Below, one piece after another: positions 5,455 to 11,026 of a stretch of DNA of 11,026 nucleotides. Below the pieces are notes generated by a model, which worked only from the letters and a program-made list of their open reading frames with translations, was not told where the DNA came from and ran no database searches. The DNA comes from Candidatus Babelota bacterium. Its GTDB lineage: Bacteria > JAGOBX01. The stretch covers positions 1 to 11,026 of the forward strand of contig JAGOBX010000072.1 of NCBI GenBank assembly GCA_017999075.1. Reading direction: 5' to 3'. How positions within the stretch are numbered: the stretch's first letter is position 1; each line of letters opens with the position of its first letter. The translations under genes were made by a program, and so were the position numbers.

Positions 5455-5796
5455 ATGTCAGTAAAACTTAGCGATGTTTGGAATTGCGCGTATTTGTTAA
5501 TCAACGGCGTTCAGATTGATAATGTTGAAGTAATAAACAATAACGAAAAATTATCAGTTTATTTTGTATTATCAGGAAAGGACGCGGAAAAACTCGATAT
5601 GGAATTTAAGACCGGAAAAGCAAGCGCGAACATTACGCAGTTAAAATTAACTGTTACGCATTTAAAAGATTTGATGTTCGACAAGCTGCGCGAAACGCGC
5701 GACCAGCAAAATTTTTCAAAACAAAATCTTATAAGGAAGGGAATTAAAAATGATAACCGTTTCAAAAGAAACTATCAGCAAAGCCAAAACTTCTAA
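5455..5796 (+). CDS. Small DUF5659-like protein of the replication operon
   Basis: A protein of 113 residues from ATG 5455, chosen for its spacing to GGGAGG; an upstream GTG (5446) would add only three residues and overlaps that site. Residues 4-80 resemble the DUF5659 pattern as I know it: a short helix (LSDVWNCAYLLINGVQI), a strand pair (VEVI, LSVYFVLSG), then an acidic/Phe-Lys segment and a final helix with LTVTHLKDLMFDKL. Proteins of this kind are small, of unknown function, and common beside primases on phage-like and integrative elements. The last 15 codons overlap the start of the primase gene in another frame, so the two are probably translated together. A role in replication initiation or copy control is inference from position. 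Confidence 0.65.
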   Translation: MSVKLSDVWNCAYLLINGVQIDNVEVINNNEKLSVYFVLSGKDAEKLDMEFKTGKASANITQLKLTVTHLKDLMFDKLRETRDQQNFSKQNLIRKGIKNDNRFKRNYQQSQNF

Positions 5797-8554
5797 CAAT
5801 ATTATAGAAGTCCTGCAGGAATGCGGAATTAAACTAATCAAAGAAAATAATCACTTCAAAGCAATCTGCCCGTTTCACGAGGACAAAGAACCGTCATTAA
5901 AAGTTGATCCGCAAAAACAAGTTTATAATTGTTTCGGCTGCGGAAACGGCGGAGACATAATCAAGTTTTTAATTGATTACAAAAAAATCGAATTTAAAGA
6001 CGCTGTAAATTTTTTGTTGAGACGCGCTGGACTTCCTGAATTGATAATTGACAATGAACAATTGACAATTACAAAAAAAAATTTAAATCACAAACCTATA
6101 ATTGAAACACATCAAACAACCGAAAATGGAAAGCTGCAAAACACAGAAACACAATCCCCCCCCACCACCGCAAACGAAAAAAAAGAAATGACCGAAGCTG
6201 AGCGCGTTTCATTATTGAATCGTGTTGTTGAGTTTTATCATCAGAAATTTTTAGAAAGCGAAAAGGCGCAAAATTATTTATTTCTAACACGCAAAATAAA
6301 AAATAAAAATCTCGCAAACCTATATAAAATCGGCTTTTGCGACGGTTCTTTAATGAAAACAATCGAGACACAACCCGAATACAAAACGCAATTAGTAACG
6401 CTCGGCGTTATCAAACAAAATGAAAAAACAAAACAATATTTTGAAGCGTTTAAAAACTGCATTGTGTTTCCAATATTCGACGAAGAAAATAATTGTGTGA
6501 ATATTTACGGCAGAAAAATTATTGACGGCGAAATCAAACACTTGTATTTATCCGGTTCAAATAAAGGCGTTTTTAATTGGCAGGCGGTAAAACAAAACGA
6601 CGCGATAATAATTACCGAATGTATAATTGACGCATTTTCATTTATTGATTCAGGCGTTGAAAATGTTGTTTCGCTGTATGGAAAAAACAGCAGTCCAAAA
6701 GAAATGCTGCAATTATTCAAACAATACAAAACCAAAAAAATTTATTTTGCTTTAGATAATGACAATGACGGAAACAATACGCAGATAAAATTAACCGAAT
6801 TATTTTCAAATGAGCTGCCGAACGCAAACCTTTACAAAATCAATATTCCAAACGCTAAAGACATAAACGATTATTATTGTTTAAACATAGATAAAACACA
6901 GTGTTTGAGCGATTTAATCAAAAACAATTGCGAAGCGTTAAGAATAATAAAACCGCTGAAAGAAAAAGTTGAAATCACATACGCGGATAAATATATTGTA
7001 ATAAAAATCAAAGACATTATTTATAAAATCAAAGGGTTCAGCATAGCTGATCAACAGCGTTATCAAACGCAATTAAAGATCAATCTGCGGACAATTTATG
7101 ATAATAATAATTACATTGACACGATTGATTTATATTCCGCTAAATCCCGCGAGACTTATAAAAAAGACTGCGCTGAAGAACTCGGAATTTTAGAAGAAAC
7201 AATCAAAGACGATCTGAAAATAATAATTCAAAATCTTGAAGAAATGCTTGAAAGCAAGCAATTTTCGGCTTCCGCTAAAGAATATGAAATGACGGAATCT
7301 GAAAAGAACGAAGCATTGGAATTTTTGAAATCAAGAAATTTGTTTAAAATTATTCTTGATGATTTTGAAACCGGCGGATACATCGGCGAAGAAACTAACA
7401 AGCTGGCGGGATACCTCGCCGCTGTATCGCGCAAACTGCTTGAGCCGCTTTCCATTATGATTATGTCAAGGTCGGCGGGCGGAAAATCGACGCTGTTAGA
7501 TCATGTTTTAAGTTTTATGCCGCCGGAAGAATATATAAAATACACATCAGTAACAGGTCAGGCATTATATTATAAAGACGAAAATTCAATGGTCAATAAA
7601 CTGCTTGCGATTGCAGAGGAAGAAGGAGCGGAAAAGGCGACATATTCGTTGAAAACATTTCAATCGGACAAGGAACTTAATATTGCTTCAACCGGAAAAG
7701 ATCCGGTTTCCGGCAAATTAAAAACATTCGATTATAAAGTAAAAGGACCGGTTTCATTATTTCTGACAACAACCGCCGCTGAAATAAATTACGAATTATT
7801 AAACAGGTTTATCGTTCTGACCGTTGACGAGGGTAAAATCCAAACAAACAATATTCAGGACCAGCAGCGTAATTCATTCACGCTCGAAGGGATTATCAAA
7901 CAAAAGAAAAATGACACTGTTATCAGGAAACACCAAAACGCGCAGCGCCTTTTAAAACCGCTTGCCGTAGCGATTCCATACGCAAAATATTTATCTTACG
8001 GCGACGAGCAACTACGCGCAAGACGCGACAATAAAAAATATTTAAATATAATTTGTTCAATTGCATTTTTACATCAGTATCAGCGCGAAATAAAAAAATA
8101 TCAAAGCGGAAATATTATGTTTGATTATATCAACGCAGACCTTGACGACCTCGAAGAAGCAAACAAATTAGCTGAAAAAATATTGATTCATACGCTCGAC
8201 GAACTCGCTCCGCCTTCCCGCGATTTATTAAAAATAATAAATGAAATGACTGAAAAACAGCGAAAAAACAAGGAAAAAGAAAAGAATAAAAACGATGACC
8301 CGATATCATTCACGCGCCGCGAAATTCGGGAAAATTCCAGATGGAGCGATTTTCAGATCAGGACGCATATCAAACAATTGGAAGATTTTGAATATATCCA
8401 AATTTTATCAGGGAATCAAGGCAAAAAATATTCGTATCAATTAATTTATGAAGGGAGTTACGGCAATAAACCGACAATAAAACTGACTTCAAAAGCGGAA
8501 GTTTTAGAAAAAATGCGGTTGGAAAAAGAACTTGAAAAAGCTTCTAAAAACTGA
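5750..8554 (+). CDS. CHC2 zinc finger-TOPRIM primase fused to a P-loop ATPase/helicase-like domain
   Basis: A protein of 934 residues. The start at 5750 has a strong purine-rich Shine-Dalgarno (AAGGAAGGGA, 5733-5742). N terminus: a CHC2 zinc finger with C40, H43, C61 and C64 (CPFH...CFGC), as in DnaG-type primases. About residues 150-380 form the primase core with a TOPRIM domain, E290 (ITECIIDAF) and the D336-N-D338-N-D340-G metal motif. About residues 540-720 form an ATPase: a Walker A-like SRSAGGKST with K579 (Ser replaces the first Gly), an acidic Walker B-like LLAIAEEE (623-625), and a sensor-like FLTTTAAE. About 850-905 looks like a winged helix (FTRREIRENSRWSDFQIRTHI). Fused primase-helicases replicate plasmids and phage-like elements independently of the host loader. 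It overlaps the preceding small gene by 47 nt and is followed by a terminator. Zinc finger and TOPRIM calls are firm; the helicase subtype is not resolved. Confidence 0.85.
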   Translation: MITVSKETISKAKTSNNIIEVLQECGIKLIKENNHFKAICPFHEDKEPSLKVDPQKQVYNCFGCGNGGDIIKFLIDYKKIEFKDAVNFLLRRAGLPELIIDNEQLTITKKNLNHKPIIETHQTTENGKLQNTETQSPPTTANEKKEMTEAERVSLLNRVVEFYHQKFLESEKAQNYLFLTRKIKNKNLANLYKIGFCDGSLMKTIETQPEYKTQLVTLGVIKQNEKTKQYFEAFKNCIVFPIFDEENNCVNIYGRKIIDGEIKHLYLSGSNKGVFNWQAVKQNDAIIITECIIDAFSFIDSGVENVVSLYGKNSSPKEMLQLFKQYKTKKIYFALDNDNDGNNTQIKLTELFSNELPNANLYKINIPNAKDINDYYCLNIDKTQCLSDLIKNNCEALRIIKPLKEKVEITYADKYIVIKIKDIIYKIKGFSIADQQRYQTQLKINLRTIYDNNNYIDTIDLYSAKSRETYKKDCAEELGILEETIKDDLKIIIQNLEEMLESKQFSASAKEYEMTESEKNEALEFLKSRNLFKIILDDFETGGYIGEETNKLAGYLAAVSRKLLEPLSIMIMSRSAGGKSTLLDHVLSFMPPEEYIKYTSVTGQALYYKDENSMVNKLLAIAEEEGAEKATYSLKTFQSDKELNIASTGKDPVSGKLKTFDYKVKGPVSLFLTTTAAEINYELLNRFIVLTVDEGKIQTNNIQDQQRNSFTLEGIIKQKKNDTVIRKHQNAQRLLKPLAVAIPYAKYLSYGDEQLRARRDNKKYLNIICSIAFLHQYQREIKKYQSGNIMFDYINADLDDLEEANKLAEKILIHTLDELAPPSRDLLKIINEMTEKQRKNKEKEKNKNDDPISFTRREIRENSRWSDFQIRTHIKQLEDFEYIQILSGNQGKKYSYQLIYEGSYGNKPTIKLTSKAEVLEKMRLEKELEKASKN

Positions 8555-8570
8555 ATTTTGGAGTTATTTT

Positions 8571-8698
8571 TATAACTTCGTGATTTTTTTAGCAACTTCG
8601 AGATAACTTCGAGATGACAAAATCACGAAGTTTGAGAACTCTGAAACGCTGTATTTTATGTGGGTTTCAGCGTTTTTTTATGCAACTTCTATAACTTC
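8571..8698. repeat. AACTTC repeat cluster with a 14-bp inverted repeat
   Basis: AACTTCGTGATTTT (8574-8587) is the exact reverse complement of 8619-8632. Between the arms, AACTTCGAGAT is repeated in tandem (8594-8604, 8605-8615). AACTTC recurs at 8684 and 8693. That gives five direct copies and one inverted copy in about 125 bp between the replication and recombinase genes. Iterons or arm-type binding sites for the recombinases are the natural candidates; the hairpin could also protect the primase mRNA. Confidence 0.55.
8641..8679 (+). terminator. Intrinsic terminator after the primase gene
   Basis: AAACGCTG (8644-8651) pairs with CAGCGTTT (8668-8675) and the stem runs into seven T residues (8673-8679). 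CTGAAA/TTTCAG (8641-8646, 8665-8670) offers an alternative stem. The 16-nt loop is large, so efficiency is uncertain. It separates the primase operon from the recombinases. Confidence 0.55.
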
Positions 8699-8709
8699 TA
8701 AATTTCGCG

Positions 8710-8738
8710 TTGTGTGTTTTTTTAATTTTTTGTATTTA
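8710..8738 (+). promoter_or_regulatory. Weak candidate promoter of the recombinase pair
   Basis: TTGTGT (8710-8715), 17-nt spacer, TATTTA (8733-8738). Each hexamer matches consensus at only four positions and the spacer is T-rich. It is supported mainly by the need for a promoter after the terminator. Confidence 0.25.
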
Positions 8739-8780
8739 AAAAAAATAAAACGCTTCATTATTTTTCAGAGCGGGTTAAAT

Positions 8781-8801
8781 AAAAAATTGTTCCAATTTTT
8801 T
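8781..8801. repeat. Perfect 9-bp hairpin upstream of the first recombinase
   Basis: AAAAAATTG (8781-8789), loop TTC, CAATTTTTT (8793-8801). It lies 25 nt before the ribosome-binding site, in the probable leader of the recombinase mRNA. It is T-rich on its 3' side and could act as a leaky terminator or operator. Confidence 0.4.
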
Positions 8802-8838
8802 GAGGCGGCAAAATAGAAATGGATTGGAGGATTAACAA

Positions 8839-9762
8839 ATGAATTACTATGAAAAATTAAACGAATACATCGAGTATTTACAAAGTTTGAATTACGTTCA
8901 GGCTACAATAAAAGGCCGGAAATTACGGCTTTTGAAATTCATTGACTGGCTTAATGAAAACAAATTTGCCGGTAAAAATTTAAATGTTGAAATCATCGAA
9001 AAATACAAAGACTATTTGATTCATAAACCAAACGAAAATTTTAAAAGCAAAAAAAATATAGCTGTCAGCACACAGATCAGGCGATTGATTTATATAAAAC
9101 AATTTTGCTTATTTCTTGTAAAAACCGGTGTTTTACTGCATAACCCGGTAAGTTTAATCAAATATCCAAAAGTATATTATAAAATAAAATGGAAATTAAT
9201 TACAGACGAACAACTTGCGGAAAAAATAAAAAACTATGAGTTGAATTCGCCTGAAGATTACCGCAATCTCGCTATTGTAAAATTGCTGTATTCAAGCGGA
9301 ATGCGAGCTGCCGAATTAGTATACGTAGAATTAGCCGACATAGATTATGAAACTGAATTTGTCCGCATACGGCAGGCAAAAGGCGGAAAAGAACGGGTTG
9401 AGCCGATAAGCGCGGACACTGTAAAAACCTTGAAAAATTATGTTGAAAATCACAGGCCTGCACTTATAAATCACCTGTCGAAAAATTTTTTATTCGTATC
9501 CGGCGCAGGCGGAATACTGACAAATCCGGCATTATCTCGTTACATTCAAAAAGTAATCGGCAAAGAATATACGGCGCACTGTTTGCGCGTAGCGTGTTCT
9601 ACGCATATGATGAAATACGGCGCTGATATACGTTTTGTTCAGCAGCAGCTCGGACATACTTCTTTAAATTCGATTGAACCCTATATACGGCTCGAAAAAA
9701 GCGAATTGAAAAAAATTCACACGCAGACACATCCGGCTGAAAAGAGGAAAAACAATGAATAA
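8839..9762 (+). CDS. Tyrosine recombinase 1 (XerC/D-like integrase)
   Basis: A protein of 307 residues with GGAGG 8 nt before ATG 8839. The N-terminal part (about 1-105) is a core-binding, SAM-like domain (LNEYIEYLQSLNY...TIKGRKLRLLKFIDWL). The catalytic domain has R156 (SSGMRAAEL), K181/K184 (QAKGGKER), H247-x-x-R250 (HCLR), H273 (LGH) and the nucleophile Y282 (EPYIRL), so all active-site residues are present. The tail contains HTQTHP, a motif echoed by the second recombinase. Enzymes of this family cut and rejoin DNA at short core sites through a 3'-phosphotyrosine link. Length and lack of an arm-binding domain are Xer-like rather than lambda-Int-like. It overlaps the next gene by 8 nt, so the two are co-translated and may act as a heteromeric pair. 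Confidence 0.9.
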   Translation: MNYYEKLNEYIEYLQSLNYVQATIKGRKLRLLKFIDWLNENKFAGKNLNVEIIEKYKDYLIHKPNENFKSKKNIAVSTQIRRLIYIKQFCLFLVKTGVLLHNPVSLIKYPKVYYKIKWKLITDEQLAEKIKNYELNSPEDYRNLAIVKLLYSSGMRAAELVYVELADIDYETEFVRIRQAKGGKERVEPISADTVKTLKNYVENHRPALINHLSKNFLFVSGAGGILTNPALSRYIQKVIGKEYTAHCLRVACSTHMMKYGADIRFVQQQLGHTSLNSIEPYIRLEKSELKKIHTQTHPAEKRKNNE

Positions 9763-10684
9763 AATCGAAGAATGGAAAAAACTTTTTTTACAGCATTTGT
9801 ATGCAAATAATTACAGCGAAAGCGCTCGGATAAATTATAATAGCGCGGTAAAAATTTATTTAAAATATTTGTCCGCAAATAATATTAAAGACGATAAAAT
9901 ATTCGAATATAAAACCGCGTTCGGATTCAAACAATATTTATCCGAATACATAAATGCGCGCACAGGCCAAAAATTAACTGACAGCTCAATGCAAAATATT
10001 ATGAGCAATATCAAAAAATTTCATTGCTGGTTAATAAAAAATTCATTCATTTTCGTCAATCCTTTTGACGCGCTTGAATCATTTAAATCAAGTAAAATCC
10101 GGCTTAAACGCAGTATTCCGCTCGAAGATGTTTACAAGATATTAGCGCAGCCTGACTTAAAAAAAAATACAGGTTTCCGCGACAGGACAATGCTTGAAGT
10201 ATTTTTTTCAACAGGCATACGCCGGGCAGAATTACAAAAATTAAATATTTACGACATCGATTTTACAAACGGACTTTTAAAAGTTCAGGGCAAAGGCGCG
10301 AAAGACAGAATTGTGCCAATCGGCTCAACCGCGCTTTCATTTTTACGTAATTATATTGATAAAATCCGCCCGCAATTTTTAAAAGCTGACTCAGGCGAAG
10401 TTTTATTTTTAAGCTCTTACGGACCGGGCTTGAATTTAGCTACAATCGGAGTATACACAAAAAAATATATAAAAGAATCGGGCGTAAAACAAAAATATTC
10501 CTGTCACAGTTTCAGGCATACGTGCGCCGTTGAAATGCTGAAAGGCAATGCTAATATTAAACATATCCAGGAAATGCTCGGACATTCAAAAATAACTACA
10601 ACGCAGGTTTATACAAATATTTTACCTGTTGATTTGAAAAAAGTACATCTGCGCACGCACCCCTCGAATTGGATTTTCATCTAA
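9755..10684 (+). CDS. Tyrosine recombinase 2 (XerC/D-like integrase)
   Basis: A protein of 309 residues; GAGGA (9744-9748) lies 6 nt before ATG 9755 within the end of recombinase 1. An N-terminal SAM-like domain (about 1-110) precedes the catalytic domain with R156 (STGIRRAEL), K180 (QGKGAKDR), H251-x-x-R254 (HSFRH), H277 (LGHSK) and Y286 (TQVYTN), a complete set. It is clearly related to recombinase 1 but diverged, with a closer match to the canonical family motifs (TTTQVYTNI). The C-terminal RTHPSNWIF is encoded within a 27-bp direct repeat whose second copy starts 3 nt after the stop codon, in the same frame. This places a possible recombination site at the very end of the gene. Two recombinases in tandem typify integrative elements with two-subunit recombination, smaller than recombinase-in-trio elements. 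Confidence 0.9.
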   Translation: MNKIEEWKKLFLQHLYANNYSESARINYNSAVKIYLKYLSANNIKDDKIFEYKTAFGFKQYLSEYINARTGQKLTDSSMQNIMSNIKKFHCWLIKNSFIFVNPFDALESFKSSKIRLKRSIPLEDVYKILAQPDLKKNTGFRDRTMLEVFFSTGIRRAELQKLNIYDIDFTNGLLKVQGKGAKDRIVPIGSTALSFLRNYIDKIRPQFLKADSGEVLFLSSYGPGLNLATIGVYTKKYIKESGVKQKYSCHSFRHTCAVEMLKGNANIKHIQEMLGHSKITTTQVYTNILPVDLKKVHLRTHPSNWIFI

Positions 10685-10713
10685 GCGCGCACGCACCCCT
10701 CGAATTGGATTTT
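10651..10713. repeat. 27-bp perfect direct repeat at the end of recombinase 2, candidate att site
   Basis: GCGCACGCACCC...GGATTTT occurs at 10651-10677 and, without mismatch, at 10687-10713, separated by 9 bp. CATCT precedes both copies, directly in the first and followed by AAGC in the second. The offset of 36 bp is a multiple of three, so the second copy in frame would again read RTHPSNWIF before another stop. It may be an attachment site that includes the recombinase 3' end, a junction left by insertion beside an older copy, or a tandem duplication. No third copy exists in the window. Confidence 0.65.
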
Positions 10714-10733
10714 TTTGTAAAAAAAAATAATAC

Positions 10734-10761
10734 TTGTGGATATTTTATTATAAAGTATAAT
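10734..10761 (+). promoter_or_regulatory. Candidate promoter of the right-hand exported-protein gene
   Basis: TTGTGG (10734-10739), a 16-nt spacer, then a perfect TATAAT (10756-10761). It predicts a leader of about 95 nt. The rest of the gap from 10685 to 10862 is AT-rich and contains a 7-bp hairpin, TATTGAT/ATCAATA (10813-10819, 10834-10840), with no clear role. Confidence 0.5.
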
Positions 10762-10862
10762 TTCACTAATTAAAAATTTCGATAATAATTTTATAAATAA
10801 AAATCTTAAAAATATTGATTTTTATCGTGTTTTATCAATAAAAAAATTAGTTGAATATTGAA

Positions 10863-11026
10863 ATGAAAAATCAAAAATTATTTAAATTATTTTTGCTGAT
10901 AATTTCAATTTTTTTACTCATACCAATAACCGCATACAGCGCATTCGAACCGACAATAAAATTAAGTTTTCAAAGCGAAAATTTTTTAATAAACCGTGAA
11001 GTCATAAAGGAAAAAAACGAGTTAAG
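10863..11026 (+). CDS. 5' end of an exported protein gene (3' partial)
   Basis: ATG at 10863 opens a frame that runs off the window after 54 codons. The product starts MKNQKLFKLFLLIISIFLL and continues IPITAYSAFEP: basic N terminus, hydrophobic core and an AYSA cleavage-like site, so a Sec signal peptide with cleavage near residue 27 is likely. The visible mature part (TIKLSFQSENFLINREVI) is too short to name. No clear Shine-Dalgarno precedes the start. It lies beyond the candidate attachment repeat and has its own promoter, so it probably belongs to the chromosome rather than the mobile element. Confidence 0.7.
   Translation, partial: MKNQKLFKLFLLIISIFLLIPITAYSAFEPTIKLSFQSENFLINREVIKEKNEL

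Noticed and set aside
10813-10840. Hairpin TATTGAT/ATCAATA as terminator of the recombinase operon
   Set aside because: The stem is AT-only with a 14-nt loop and is followed by A residues, not T; it also lies downstream of a better promoter for the next gene.

Overview
The window is AT-rich DNA from a bacterium with a cell envelope that carries lipoproteins and signal peptides. Low G+C, oligo-A/T spacers, standard stop codons and an RHS-type surface protein fit a Gram-negative lineage (for example Bacteroidota/Ignavibacteria-like or another gut or sediment phylum). The sequence alone does not allow a firm placement.

Left flank (1-1962): the 3' end of an RHS/YD-repeat gene. Its conserved core ends in a DPTG motif and is followed by a more AT-rich, unrecognised C-terminal region of about 265 residues. 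A HEAT-like, probable lipoprotein gene overlaps its end. This is the usual layout of a polymorphic toxin tip plus a candidate immunity gene. Next, 1963-3527 holds no credible gene. It is an unusually GC-rich island full of inverted repeats, including a large imperfect palindrome (2165-2245), a 22-25-bp inverted repeat enclosing about 370 bp (2957-3374), and iteron-like repeats (3374-3437).

Centre (3528-4983): a strong promoter overlapped by tandem TGTAGTTTA repeats drives a two-gene operon, a small helical/beta-hairpin protein and a GS...DxD nucleotidyltransferase. It resembles a toxin-antitoxin pair of the nucleotidyltransferase class. An XRE repressor gene converges on it from the right.

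Mobile replication and integration module (about 4984-10713): a control region with divergent promoters and an operator-like palindrome is followed by a hairpin-dense leader of roughly 300 nt. Then come a small DUF5659-like protein, a 934-residue CHC2-TOPRIM primase fused to a P-loop ATPase/helicase-like domain with a C-terminal winged helix, and a terminator with AACTTC repeats. Two overlapping tyrosine recombinase genes with complete catalytic sets follow. A 27-bp direct repeat spans the last codons of the second recombinase and the sequence just after its stop, which makes it a candidate attachment-site or duplication scar.

Right flank (10863-end): the 5' end of a gene for an exported protein, probably chromosomal. 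Together the central genes look like a compact integrative element (integrated plasmid or satellite-like): repressor, own primase/helicase, recombinase pair and a possible addiction module. The right boundary is near 10650-10713. The left boundary is not resolved and may lie in the 1963-3527 island.
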